Below the pieces are notes generated by a model that made no database searches, was not told the origin of the DNA, and saw only the letters and a list, made by a program, of their open reading frames with translations. A program made the translations under genes and the position numbers. A stretch of DNA of 64,000 nucleotides from Leptodontidium sp. MPI-SDFR-AT-0119. Taxonomy: Eukaryota > Ascomycota > Leotiomycetes > Helotiales > Leptodontidiaceae. Positions 35,515 through 47,544 of this stretch are shown one piece after another (within the stretch, counting starts at the first letter, position 1; the number at the start of each line of letters is the position of its first letter). The stretch spans positions 62,001 through 126,000 of the forward strand of contig JAHLEZ010000005.1 of the NCBI GenBank assembly GCA_020726505.1. The letters are read 5' to 3'.

Positions 35515-36952
35515 ATGTCGAGTAACTTCCAGTTCGCGTTTCTGGGATGCCAGAATAACTATCTTGCGAGTGTGACTGATATCACAACGTCTGAGAGGCC
35601 TGTTGGGCCTTCTATAACAGAAACGTAAGTTGATGAAGCTGGGAAAGCGATTGTTTGGTTTCGATGGAGGAAAACTGACACCCCCTAGGTATGGGCTTCC
35701 GGATGTCTTTGCAGCAGATTACAAGAAATATGCTCGCAAGAAGTACTTCTTTAACATCAGGGGTCATGACTCCCTTTCTCACATCGGTCGATGGCACACG
35801 CTCACATCCGAAGGTAACGTGAGGGCGTGTTCGAACAGCTATGCCGAGATCGAACACCTTGAAGGACTCGCTCGAAAGAATGCGGCTAAAGTGAAGAGGA
35901 ACTGCGTAGCGAGCATGAATGTGACTTTTGGTCCCAAGTCTGGGAGTTTCTTCGCGGACGTCTGCGAGCTGAAAGAATATCGATGGGCAAACCTCCCGTG
36001 GACTTTAGAAGAGAGACTACAGAGTTTGATGTCGAGTACGAGGTTCTTCGGGTGCTTCAGGAGAGGCATGTATGGCAAGATATATGACGTTGCGATCAAC
36101 GCCAGTGAGGGATGGATTATGTTGTTGAAGCAAGGCGAGAAATATGAGTGGGGTGGAGAGCTACCAGCAGATCTGCGAAGGGCGCTAGAGCATGGAAAGG
36201 AGAGGAAAGCAGCGATCAGTGTAAGTCAAATTCCGACGAGAAGATGAGTTCTACTTACACTACTCAAGCGCGTGTTCCTCAACCATCAGAATCCTCACGA
36301 ATACGTCCTTCTTTTCTCCGATGGCATTGCCCATGTAGCACTCCATGAGGAATTCCATGATCCGTTGAAGACACTCCTGAAGCACTGGGCAGCGAACAGG
36401 AATTTGTCTGATAAATTTAAGTTTTATCCCCGATCAACATGTGCATATCCGAAGCCGTACCAAAGAATACTCAATGCGTGCTACTACAATGCAAGGGGAC
36501 TCTTTCACCTCTCTCGTGGCAATCCACTGCTTGCTTTGAGTTACTTCAATGAAGCGCATGAGCAGAATCGAGGAAGTGATGAGATACACTTGAATCTAGG
36601 AATGGCACTCGTCGCCGTCAGGAATAGTAGGAGGGACGAGGAGCTGGAGTCATACTTAGCAATGGAGAAGGAGGTGCGACCAAATCCAGTTGTTTTGAGA
36701 GAGGGCGAGCTGGGGAGCTTCAGAATGTCTTATGTTGGTATGGAGGCTAGAGGTTGGGATATGCAGATGCTGGAACGGGGTCTGGATGCATTCATGTTGG
36801 AGGCAAGAAAGGGAGCAGCGGAGTCATGGAGGGTCGGGATGGTGGAGGAAGTGGAGGAGAGATGGCCCCGAGACGGTACTGTCGAGCTACAAGGAAGCCC
36901 AATTGAGGCGAGAGTTTATTCGCATGAATTGAGAGGGGACGTGGATACTTAA
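35515..36952 (+). CDS. Uncharacterised fungal protein with TPR-like segment
   Basis: Three exons (35515-35624, 35689-36220, 36269-36952) give 441 aa. The start at 35515 is the first ATG of an open exon whose donor at 35625 joins in phase to GLPDVFAADYKKYARKKYFF. I recognise no catalytic motif. The middle holds ARKNAAKVKRNCVASMNVTF and GCFRRGMYGKIYDVAINASE. The segment NARGLFHLSRGNPLLALSYF continues into NEAHEQNRGSDEIHLNLGMA and looks like one or two tetratricopeptide helices. The tail is acidic. No signal peptide or membrane helix is seen, so it is probably a soluble intracellular protein. The coding frame is long and well spliced, so the gene itself is likely real. Confidence 0.7.
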
Positions 36953-37413
36953 TAGTTAGAAGGGGTAGAGAGGAAATGAAAAGATAAGCCAGCGTAATTC
37001 ACGTTAGGACACCGAAACCGCAAGTGGAACTCAATGTCTCACGTCTTGATATCTTATAGATCTTTTTGGATGCAGCTACCCCACTGTAGAATGTTACTGA
37101 CACGTGCACACGCAACCCAAGTGAGCAGAAAAGTCATGCAACGGGTGTGGAACATCCTTTCCCGGATCTGGTCCGCCCAGTGCAAGAACATTGCCCTCAT
37201 AGGTATTGATACGAACTAGAAATACAATGCAGACAAAGGGAAGAAATATAGATATCTTGTGACGGGACTAAGATAATCACAACATGCTTCCGGTCCTTTT
37301 TCTTCGGATCACTTCAAAACTACCTCACCAGGGAAGAAAATCGTCTGAGAATTTATTAATTCTTCTCGCTCTACCTAAATTCATTTACTCGGCCACACTT
37401 CGCCTTCCTTCCT
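36953..37413. other. Convergent intergenic spacer
   Basis: This 461-bp gap between two converging genes holds their 3' regions. Nothing else is visible. Confidence 0.5.
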
Positions 37414-38698
37414 TCAAGGCAAGCCCATGCAATTAGCATAATAAACAACGGTAGCGGGCCAATCGCTAAACATCTTCAAGATCTTGACATCCTTCGCCAA
37501 CACATCCAGCACGGTATACATATCCCCATCATTATTAATCACACTATTCACATAGCCATAATAATATCCCCCGCCCGTCTTCAAGAAGCCGCTCCTCTCA
37601 AAACTCCACCCGATCAACTCCATGCCCGCCTTCTTGGCCGCAATGCTATACTCGGACGGCACGATCTTACCGTTCTTGTCCAGCTTGGTCATGGCGAAGA
37701 ATGCAGGTGCCATGATCTTCACGCCTGCCTTTGCGAGGTCGGGGAGAGAAGCAGTGGCGTTCGCATAGCCTTCTGGTGTATCGACGCGCTCATCGAGATA
37801 TACAGCTTGCTTCCCGAACTTTGGCTCGGCTTTGATCCAGTAGAAGACATCGGCTGGGAGGAAACTCTGCGGCCAGACTCGGCTTGGGTGGATGCCGGCT
37901 GACTTGTACTCGTTGATGATATCTTGCGCGAAGTTTTCTTGTGAGTAACCGTCGAAAGGCATCGTGACGGCAGGCGTCTTGGCTTCGGGGGTGAAGTCTC
38001 GACCGTAGGAGTCGATGAGCTTGATGCTTTCTTTGTGCGTGAGGAGGGTGCCGCATGTGGAGTAAAGATCGGTGCGATAGGGTGGTGTGCCGTCCATGTA
38101 GCTGGCTACGGTTGTACCATTGGGATTCGAACCGTCCATTTTACCGCAGAGGGTCTTGAATTCCGCGAGTGTGATATCTGTTGTGCAACATTTGGCAGAG
38201 GCAGGCGTGCCAGTCGCTGGGTCATATGGCTTGAATGGAGTAGTACATTTCGCTGCTAGTGCTGGGAAAGTGAGGATGTTGGTTGTGGTGTGTAAGTCGC
38301 AGCTAAAGTATGTAAGCAATGAAGCCAATTGGAGGGAGGTGAAGAAATTACTGGTCATGTCGACACACGAGCTTCTTATCCTTGGTAAATGCAACATCAC
38401 ATTCAATTGTGCCTGCGCCTTGTCTTGCAGCAGCATTATACGACTCGGCCGTGTGCTCTGGGTACATGAGCGGCGCGCCGCGATGTCCAATGGCAAACTT
38501 GCTGATCTTTGACTCTTGGTTCTTGCAGGACTCGAGCTTGCGCTTGAGTGATCCATTATCCATGTCATCGATCAGGAAGTAGGGTCGATCTCCCACTTGC
38601 ACTTGGAACGAATCATGACGTTTGACTAGAGAGACCTCTGCCGGAGCCGCAGAGGAAAATCCTACCGCCAGGAGGGAAATAATGATTGAAGCACGCAT
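37414..38698 (-). CDS. Secreted glycerophosphodiester phosphodiesterase
   Basis: Two minus-strand exons (38698-38352 and 38302-37414) give 411 aa. The start at 38698 gives a good signal peptide (MRASIIISLLAVGFSSAAPA); an in-frame ATG 14 codons upstream would spoil it. The catalytic GDPD signature is FAIGHRGAPLMYPEHTAESY, with ECDVAFTKDKKLVCRHD just before the intron and HCDLHTTTNIL after it. The conserved His, Arg, Glu and Asp of the metal site are all present. Cysteines are spread along the mature chain (CTTPF, KCCTTDI, LCGKM, STCGTLL), as expected for an exported enzyme. It hydrolyses glycerophosphodiesters to glycerol-3-phosphate and an alcohol and would serve phosphate or choline scavenging outside the cell. 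The C-terminus is short, so no GPI signal is evident. Confidence 0.88.
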
Positions 38699-39951
38699 TA
38701 TGATGGCCGGATATCGAGCTGCGAAGACACACTTTTCCAATCCGTTGCAGAAACTCTCCCATCTTTATATTTTCCTCCAGCTCCAGGTCGAAGCAATCGG
38801 CCGCCCATCAGACATCGTGTCCCCGCATGGAAGCTTTACCAAGACATTCGATCTAAAGGGCACGACGAATCCAGAGCAGGAATTGGACATGATGGCGTCG
38901 AGCCAAGCAAACAATGCAGATATTTTCCATGGATAACAACAGTTCGAGATACACACGTGGAGTTGACAGCTCTTATCCTGGGACGGACTCACCGACAAGG
39001 GAGGGGTGAGGTTACTTTGAGCTACAGCTCCGACCTATCATGAGCTACCCCGCCAACCCGTGTTATCTAGAGAGCTTCGCAGGCGCCTCGGCTACCTGCT
39101 AGGTTGGGGAATAGTGGGATGGTGAGAAAGTCAATTGATTCATTACGAAATGGTAGATGGGACACTTGATTTGATGTGCGGAGTGGTAGACTGTTCCCGG
39201 GACCGCGGTTGACAGGTTCGCAAATTGACAGAAACTAACAATAGTAAACCTGAAGATCAGGAACCAGGAACACGTCTAAATCGTGATGAGAAAAAGGTAC
39301 AGTACGGAGTAATCCCAAGCTCTCTGTATCGTTATCTTAAGACCTTGGCATGGCCAAGCCGGCAGGGGTGCAGCTCGTCATCATCAGCTTGGCAATTGTC
39401 ATCCTTGATATGCTGATCTCAGATAGACTTCAGCGTCACTGAAACATAGCTTATCCTCGTTGAATGAGATGTGCCTTGAAGAGAACATGAATCGGGCGAG
39501 GACGAAGCCTTGAAACACGGTCATTCTTAAAAAAGTAAACAAAACTTAAGCGACAGCAGTGAGTGAAAGTGGTCGATTTAAGATGAAAAGCAGATCAGAT
39601 AACAGAACGAGTCCCACCTTTCCACTCGGACCGTGCTGGGAGCAATCGTGCATTTAGTGCATCTTGACAGCGGGAGCGGCACATACGTGGATGTGTATCT
39701 TCAACATGCAGGAGGATAAAGAATGCACTGCACCTTCTTAAATAGGACAATCAGGAGGCAGGGTCCTACATATGAAGACTTCCGCACAGAAGACTGAGCG
39801 GCAACACCGAAGGAAGACTCGATACGATCGAAAGGACCAAAGGAGGAACGATATTCCTATGTCTTCGAAGTGAGCAAAACAGAAGTGATTGGTAAAGCCA
39901 TTCACCCCAGACCAGGTTGCGAATCGGTGTACAGTAAAGTCCAAGCCACAC
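38699..39951. other. Intergenic region between GDPD and AKR genes
   Basis: This gap holds the GDPD promoter and the 3' region of the aldo-keto reductase gene. I find no supportable gene in the 1.25 kb. Confidence 0.45.
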
Positions 39952-41247
39952 TCAATGCCCGACCATCGCTTGCGCCGCGGCTGAATACCTATTCCCATGC
40001 GGTTTCGCTTGATCGATAATACGCCTCATCTCACTCTTCTCCTCTTCGCTGAGATCTACCTCCCTTGAAGCGAAGTTCTCTACAAGTCGGTGCGACTTCG
40101 TGGTGCCTGGAATGGCAATCATGCCTTGAGCCGCAACCCAGGCGAGAGCAACTTGTGTCGTGGTGCAGCCTTTGCGCTTGGCAAGTTTCTTGATCTCCTC
40201 TACGATGGCGAGGTTCTTGTAGAAGTTCTCGCCTTGGAATTTGGGGACTGTGTGGGAGGAGACTTGTTAGTTACTGTAATGTGGGGTATAGGCGTGATTC
40301 GGAGAGGCACTGGAGAGCTGACTAACCTGTCCGGCGGAAATCATCCTTCGCGAAATCATCTGGAGACTTGAATGGGAAGTCATCGACGAGCCAGCCGTGA
40401 CCTAACGGGCTATAGGCCACATACGCAACGCCCAGTTCACGTGCTGTCTCGATCAAGCCATCTGTTTCGTGGAGGGTCTCGAAGGCAGAGTATTCTGCTT
40501 GGACGGCATCGATCTTGGCAACTAGGAATGGTCAGATAAATGTATAGACAAGAAAGGAGATGGATGGACTTACTTGAATTGGCCTTGCGGAGTGTAGCTG
40601 CTGAGCATTCGGACAATCCGATGTATTTTGTCTTGCCCGCCTTCCGGATCTCATCAAGGGCTGGGATGGACTCTTCCAAAGGGGTATCTGGGACGATCAG
40701 TAAATGCAAAGGAGTTGACCGCTCTAGAATACGTACTAGGATCGATACGATGCAGGTAGTAGAGGTCAGGGGTAAAGCCAAGTCGTTCGATTGTGCCTTC
40801 AATGTAGGTTTTGATGTGGGAGGCTGAGTTGGTGACCTTCGACTCGGCTTCGAAACAGCTAAAGCCACATTTGGAAGCAACTTAATGGAACCTCTGTCAG
40901 CAAACTGTTTCTGTGGATTGTATTTGTGGTCTCGAATGATACAAGTGGACCACTCACTGAAGATCTTGTCGCGGACATTGTGCTTCCTGATGAAATCCCC
41001 TAGAAGTTTCTCATTCACACCTGCTGCGTAAACCACCTATGCATTCATCAGATTTGCGATCAAGGTAGGCGCAATAGACGAAACTCACAGCTGTGTCCCA
41101 AAACGTACAACCAAGCTCAATAGCCTTCAACAACACCGGCTCGGCCTCCTCGAAGCTCAAGTTGGTGCCCAGGCCAAAACTCAATCCCATAGCACCGAAG
41201 CCTGGGGATTGCACCTGAACATTTTGAAAGGGTAATGTCTTGACCAT
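39952..41247 (-). CDS. Aldo-keto reductase
   Basis: Six minus-strand exons (41247-41089, 41036-40958, 40880-40737, 40687-40574, 40521-40327, 40247-39952) give 328 aa. The catalytic tetrad is readable: Asp51 (FWDTA), Tyr56 (VVYAAG), Lys83 (IASKCG) and His123 (YYLHRID). Also typical are [34 protein letters not shown] and the NADPH-binding [14 protein letters not shown]. The enzyme should reduce aldehydes or ketones with NADPH in the cytosol, as in the YakC/AKR13-like fungal group. Two junctions lie inside active-site segments, and the tetrad appears only after splicing, which supports the model. No neighbouring gene hints at the substrate. Confidence 0.9.
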
Positions 41248-42059
41248 TTTGGTGAGTTGAGTGGTATGAATTGAATTGTGTAGATGCTGTGAGAATTTGT
41301 AGAGTTGTGAGTGGAAGAAATGCCAAAGTCCTGATACTCTCCAAGAGATACTCTTTGAGCCATCTTATACAAACCACAGAACCCACCAAGACATGCCACC
41401 AAGCCTTGAAGCCAAATGTGGGACCTTCGCCTCCCCGCTAAATGGAAGGAGATAATGCTTAAACCCGCCTCTTAACTACATCTCGTAGCACCTGAATCGT
41501 AAATCAAGTATGGACAAGGTCTGTTGTAGGCAAAATTCTCGCTGGAAAGTTGGAGATGGGTGCGGAAAATACAAGTAAACGGAGAGCCGCAGACTCTGGG
41601 AGTATTGGCCAATGACGTCCGTGTAAGCAAAGTGCATTAGCGTTCGGGTTGCAGCTGCTGCCCCCCGCTTTTGTGGCCTGAAACTTAAGAGCCTTCATCG
41701 ATCGGGATGGGTTAAATCCGAAGAGGAGTGGGATATCGTATCCGTACGGTGGGAGGAGTTCAATAGAACATTACAAAAAAGAAAGGTAAGATCCAAAGAC
41801 ATAGCGAGGTAAGAGATGGAAATTTTGGGCGTGGCGGGAGTAACTTGCACCATTGGGGATGATGGCATCGGGAAAAGAGAATGGAGTCGGGAAACTTCGA
41901 AGCTGTGTGTTTGCTGGAACTCGTGGGCTTACAGCAAATCCAGCGGAGTTGGCGAGTAATAGAAGAGAAATTACCTTATTCATACACTCAGCAGTCCATC
42001 AATTATTCAAGCTCGAGATAATATCGTGTCAATATCTTATTGTTTTTTTGTATTGCTCA
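41248..42059. other. Intergenic region with one small secreted-type frame
   Basis: This region is the AKR promoter and the 3' flank of the DUF2461 gene. A minus-strand frame at 41983-41771 begins with a signal-peptide-like MNKVISLLLLANSAGFAVS and runs 70 codons, but it has no cysteines in its mature part and no recognisable family. I do not call it as a gene. Confidence 0.4.
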
Positions 42060-43374
42060 TCAGTCGCTATCTGGATCGGGCATGACGGTGTTGTTCAAGT
42101 AGGTGATCTGCACTGACCGTCAGTATCCATCTTCCAAATTCAAGAGACCAACTCACAAAAGGTTCAATCGCTTCAACGATATCGGTAATGATGTCCAAAC
42201 CACCTTTGCTAGTAATATCCTTATCCGAGATCTTCTTGGTGAGAATGAAGTTCCTCAATTTCAAAAGCTCGATATCTTGATGATCCGCATCGAAGCCCTG
42301 TTTTGGTCAGTCTTTGCTCCCCAGGGTTGCTATATTTCCTCCTCTGAGGGAGAGACACACCTTTGGTTTCTTCTTCAAGGCATTCGTCTTGCTCATTACA
42401 CAAAATGCAGAGACGACCTTCCCCTCATCAGCCTTGACATTCGGAAAGAAAGTCTTCCTCAGCTTATCGCCCATGAGTATAGACTTGAACTGATGAGGCT
42501 GCGTATCGATATCTTCCCTCAAACAAGCCAACGTCTCGCTATCGCATCCGAAATATCCTCCACCTGTTCGCACGTATCAGCATCTCCCCATCGCCATCGT
42601 ATCCCATAGGGATCTCTTACCAAAGAAGCTTTCCTCTCCAGGCTGTATATGCAAGTAGTAATGTGCATATGGTCCCTTCCTCCCTGTTCGGGACCAAGAC
42701 ACCGAGAAGTATGGTTTGTATGGTGTAGGATCGGATGTGAAGCGCATATCGCGATGGATGCGGTATATGATATCCTTGACAGCGAGATCGGGGATCGTAG
42801 GATCTATCTTGCAGACAATGGTGCTCAGCTCTCCAACAAAAGACTGGAAATCCTTCTCCGCTTGTCTGCACATATTAATATCAGTAAATATCCATCTATA
42901 CTTCTGCACCTACAATTAGGCATATGGAGATGCATACCTAAATGGCACATCATGGAACTTCAACCACTCTCTCTTGTTATTCCTCTTCAACTCCCTCAAG
43001 AACTCCAGGGTATTCTTATGAATCCTCCCATCCTCATATGGCGTATCGCCCGCATCTTTCTTGCCCGGTATATCGATCACCATCTGCTCTCTGCCATTAC
43101 TTGTTGTAGTCTTCTTCCAGCCTTTCAAGTTAATCTTCTTTGCTTTCATTTCCGCCTCGCTATCTTCATCTTCATCCTCCCCCTCTTCTGGCTCGTCCGC
43201 TTCAGCTTCTGATTCTGATTTCGCAGCTTCGTTGAATTCATCGTCGCTGTCTGCTTCTTCGGCGTCGGATTCGGCGTACACCACTTGGATCTTCTTTGCG
43301 CGCGCGGATTGTCGGCGTGAGGGGGAGGAGGTGGGAGGCGCTTCAGTGGTTGCTTTGCGCTTTGTGCCTGCCAT
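42060..43374 (-). CDS. DUF2461 / TIGR02453 family protein
   Basis: Five minus-strand exons (43374-42938, 42865-42621, 42563-42361, 42297-42157, 42107-42060) give 357 aa. The N-terminal third is a low-complexity basic then acidic region (SARAKKIQVVYAESDAEEAD), probably nuclear or disordered. The conserved domain begins at TLEFLRELKRNNKREWLKF and contains YRIHRDMRFTSDPTPYKPYF, GPYAHYYLHIQPGEES and GGYFGCDSETLACLREDI. This is the DUF2461 fingerprint, found in bacteria and fungi, with no established biochemical role. The last exon adds ITYLNNTVMPDPDSD, the usual fungal ending. Function is unknown; the family assignment is firm. Confidence 0.9.
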
Positions 43375-45716
43375 TGTGACAGATGCGATATCGAGACTGT
43401 AGTAATGACGAGAGCAGTTTGTGATTGTCGAGAGAACTTGATTCTGCTTGTAAGACCACGGCTCGAGAGATAGAAGAGGGAAGAAAGGGGGTGGTGAGAT
43501 CCTCGGATCAGAATCGTCATCTCATCGCGCTGTCACATGACTTTGCCCCAAACGCGTCTGACTACGAGGTTCCAAATGTCCGGCCCCTGGATTTCAGTTC
43601 AACAACTTCACTCAACTCAACACTTACTCCTTTCAACTTAAAGTAGTGGCATCATATACCTAGGCGTCATGTGCCTTTCCTTTCGTCGCTGGAATTACTT
43701 ACATACGACTCCAGTTCGTTTTTGAAATCTCGCGCAGTAGTCAATGGTTCAAGTGGGAGACAAAACAACCCACACATTCTGCCAGTTCAAAGACCGAAAA
43801 TTAATCTGCGACATGACATGCCTTGCTTGTTGAGTTGAGACTGGATTTTACGGAGGTCTCCTTATCCAAGAGAATATGACGAACGACGTCAGGAAATTTT
43901 GTGGTGTTTTCTTTCCAGAAGTGGAAAAAACAGAAAGCTGTTCAGAAGTCCTGTATTGAAATCTCTTTCTTGTCACAGGGAAGACCCATCATCATCTCCC
44001 ATCGGAAGGGCCGAGGCATGCCAAATATATATTTATCGACCGCGTGCTCAATGCTGAAACTAATTGTGGGCGAACTCTCGTGAAGGAGGGGCGGAAAAGT
44101 CTTCTAGAACATGGCACAGACACGGATGACATGGTTTGAAAGGCTGAGACTAGAGAGGCTGAGAAACGAACAGAGCAGACATCGCGAAGAGCAAACATCG
44201 TGAAGTGAAGAGACCAGAGTCTCATATTTTTTGCACGGAGCTGAAACTATCCTGTGTTCCGTCCTTCAGCTACCTATCCAGGGCTCTTTTCAAGTCACTC
44301 CCTCGCTTTCGTCCCTTCAGATACCCTCAAAGTAAACACCGCCGTCAATTGCCGCTATACTGCGTCCATGCTTACTGAAAGGAGACATTCAATACGTTCC
44401 TGAGAAAGCCGCCGCAATACTTCCGGCCGCCACATCCGCATTGCATCTCATCTCATGGATCTTCAAATCTTCTCCAAACCCACTGCACTCCGCTCCGCTC
44501 TCTTCTTTCACCCGACTTCACTCCGCCCTCCAGTCTCCACATCCCATCCTACCGTCCACAGTCCACACTTGCTATCCCATGACTCGAAATGAATTCTCCA
44601 GAAGGAGTCTCCAGAGTCCACAGGTCGCTCAGTAGTCAGTAGTCAGGATTCGTAAGCTCTCTCTCCAGTTCCCCGTGTCGAGTCGAGTCTTGCGTGGGCT
44701 GTTTTATCGCATCGCGGCCCTTCTCTACGGCGAGTTCCACTGTTTGTTGCAGGCGAGGAAATCCAAACGCCGAAGCACGAGCGAGAGAGAGGGTGACAGA
44801 CATGTGTTTTGGTAAAATTACAAGACAGAGGAAAGTGTCATGTCAATTCAAGCATGACAAGAAAAAGACAAGAACTGTCAAGAAATCACTCTTTAGGTCA
44901 CAGGTGAATAGTCAAGCTTTCCTAGGATCTTGGTATCAGGGGCCAACAACGTCATGGACGCCTCAATTTGCTGCAGTTTACTTCGGCAAGCTCCCGGCAT
45001 AGGACTTCTGCCGTGCCCCTTTTTTAAGCGATCGCCACCCAACCGCGGCAAAATCACGGCTAGACCTCGATTGATACGAGACATCCCACCTCGGAGAAGA
45101 TAAACATAAGAAATTCAAGGAAAATGAGAGGGAAAACAGAGAAAAACACTCTCGTGACTTGGCCCGTGCCTCAAACCTACTCCACCACGAGCTTTCTCTC
45201 ATCTCCAGGGCTCTCTCACAGGTGGCTCGCTTGACTTCCGCATTGACAGGAATAAGCCCGCCAAAACACCAGGGCCGGGGCGAGACATGACACTGTGTGT
45301 TCGGCCGGACTGTGCAGTCTGACCGAATTGGCGGGTCTTTTGCGCATGGGAGCTGGGAAGGCGATGCGAAAGCAGAGTTGCTGTCGCGTGGGATATCCAC
45401 ATCTCCATCGCTTTGGTTGGACTGGACTGGACTGAGCTGGAGTTGAGGGGGAGGGGTGGCATGGAGATTTCGATGGAGCGTTGATGGGTTTGATGGGGCT
45501 CTGAAAGGGCCGAATACAAACAATCTGGGAGAGGAATTCGGGGAGGGGAGTAGAGGAGAAGAGGAGAAGAGGGAGAGGGGGGATCTAGTATAAGATCTGC
45601 CTCCCCCAAGGAGGTAAAGTCTTTTTTCCAGCAGGTTCAACTTCTTCTATCTCCTCGACAATATCGTCCTCCTCTCCGCAAAGTACCAACCGTCGTCAAT
45701 AACATCTACTTGCACA
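43375..45716. other. Long divergent intergenic region
   Basis: This 2.3-kb region separates the DUF2461 gene from the hexose transporter. A long minus-strand open frame at 44978-45640 is Ser/Pro-rich low complexity. It overlaps the C/T-rich leader of the transporter, so I do not call it. At about 45418-45434 there are tandem GGACT units. The last 100 bases are a C/T-rich pyrimidine tract typical of highly expressed fungal promoters. Confidence 0.4.
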
Positions 45717-47544
45717 ATGGGTGGAGCAGTCCTTACAGGCACGGCCGATACGGGTCGTGTCGAGGCACCCGTGACATGGAAATCCTACCTCATGTGCGTC
45801 TTCGCAGCTTTCGGAGGAATCTTCTTCGGATACGACTCAGGATACATATCAGGTGTACTCGCTATGGATTATTTTATCAATATGTTAACGGGCAAGCCAA
45901 TCCCCGGTGCAGACGCCTCGGCCGCTGAGCTCGCTTCCTTCGTCATCCCAACTTCCCACAAGACTTTGATCGTCTCTATCCTCTCAGCTGGAACTTTCTT
46001 TGGAGCTATCATCGCTGGTGACTCTGCAGACTGGATTGGACGAAGACTCACCGTCATCGCCGGATGCTTTATCTACGGCGTTGGATGTATTCTCCAGACC
46101 ATCGCAACCAGCCTTGGCCTCCTCGTCGCTGGTCGTCTGATTGCCGGATTTGGAGTCGGTTTCGTCTCTGCCATCATCATTCTGTACATGTCTGAGATTG
46201 CACCTAAGAAAGTCCGAGGAGCAATGGTTTCTGGTAAGTCGCCTCCATCGCTCGTGACATATCTTCTAACAAAACAATAGGTTACCAATTCGCCATTACC
46301 ATTGGTCTCCTCCTCGCTTCGTGTGTTGACTACGGCACCCAGCACCGTACTGACAGCGGCTCATACCGTATCCCAGTCGGTCTTCAACTCGCATGGGCCA
46401 TCATCTTGGCTGGTGGACTTTTCTGGCTCCCAGAGTCCCCTCGTTTCTTCGTCATGAAGGGCCGTCTCGACGACGCCGCACGAGTTCTCGAGAGACTTCG
46501 TGACCAACCTGCCGGCTCTGAGCTCGTACAGGCCGAACTCACCGAGATTATTGCCAACCACGAGTACGAGATGTCTGTTATCCCCCAGAACGGCTACTTC
46601 TCCTCGTGGGCAAACTGCTTCAAGGGAGGACTGTCCAACCCAGCTTCCAACCTCCGCCGAACCATCCTCGGAACGAGTATCCAGATGATGCAACAGTGGA
46701 CTGGTGTTAACTTCATCTTCTACGTAAGTCTTCATCACGCCTCACGACTTAAAGATCTCAAACTAACGATTCGTTCAATAGTATGGAACTACCTTCTTCA
46801 CTTCCCTCGGCACGATCAAGAACCCCTTCTTCATCAGTTTGATCACCACTCTCGTCAATGTGTGCTCTACTCCCCTCTCATTCTACATCATCGAGCGCTT
46901 TGGTCGTAGATCAATCATGATCTGGGGTGCCATCGGTATGGTCATCTGCCAGTTCATCGTTGCCATCGTTGGTGTCTCAACCGATACCACCGCATCTGTT
47001 CAGGCCCAGATCGCATTCATCTGCATCTACATCTCATTCTTCGCCACCACCTGGGGTCCAGGAGCTTGGGTTGTCATCGGCGAGATCTTCCCTCTCCCAA
47101 TCAGATCTCGTGGTGTCGGTCTCTCCACCGCCTCTAACTGGCTCTGGAACTGCGTACGTCTCCATCTTCCCCTCCCTGTTACTCAGCCCATAGGACGAGA
47201 AAAGAAACAAACACTAACATCCTCTCCAGATCATCGCAATCATCACCCCATACCTCACCTCCACCGACGGCGGCGGTGTTGATCTCGGCTCCAAGATCTT
47301 CTTCCTCTGGGGCTCCCTCTGCTTCCTGTGCGTCATCTACGCATACGTCCTCATTCCCGAGACCAAGGGCCTCACCCTCGAGCAAGTCGACCGCATGTTG
47401 GAGGAGACGACACCAAGAACGAGCGCCAAATGGGTTCCTCACTCCACGTACGCCGCTGAGATGGGTATGACCGAGAAGAAGCTCGGCTCGGCTGAACACG
47501 TCGAGTCTGGCGTTTTAGTCAAGGGAAGTGATGACGAGGTTTGA
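45717..47544 (+). CDS. MFS sugar (hexose) transporter
   Basis: Four exons (45717-46233, 46281-46723, 46782-47153, 47230-47544) give 548 aa. Sugar-porter motifs are all present: FAAFGGIFFGYDSGYISGVL in helix 1, DWIGRRLTVI, VAGRLIAGFGVGFVSA, YMSEIAPKKVRGAMVSGYQF, LPESPRFFVMKGR, QMMQQWTGVNFIFYYGTTFF, IERFGRRSIM and the C-terminal PETKGLTLEQVDRM. Such proteins take up glucose or related hexoses; the wording is close to fungal high-affinity glucose transporters, but affinity and substrate are inferred. The protein is in the plasma membrane with twelve helices. A short Lys/Glu-rich cytosolic tail closes the protein. Confidence 0.92.

Noticed and set aside
29253..36952. A secondary-metabolite cluster built around the P450, the Jen1-like carrier and neighbours
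   Set aside because: No polyketide, peptide or terpene synthase and no cluster regulator are present; genes are far apart with unrelated roles.
38115..38135. A tRNA-like T-loop string (ggattcgaacc)
   Set aside because: It lies inside the GDPD coding sequence and no cloverleaf can be drawn around it.
41771..41983. Small secreted protein candidate on the minus strand
   Set aside because: Only the hydrophobic start is suggestive; the mature part has no cysteine or known motif and is short.
44978..45640. Minus-strand open frame of 220 codons upstream of the hexose transporter
   Set aside because: Ser/Pro-rich low complexity read from the complement of the transporter's pyrimidine-rich leader; no splice or domain support.
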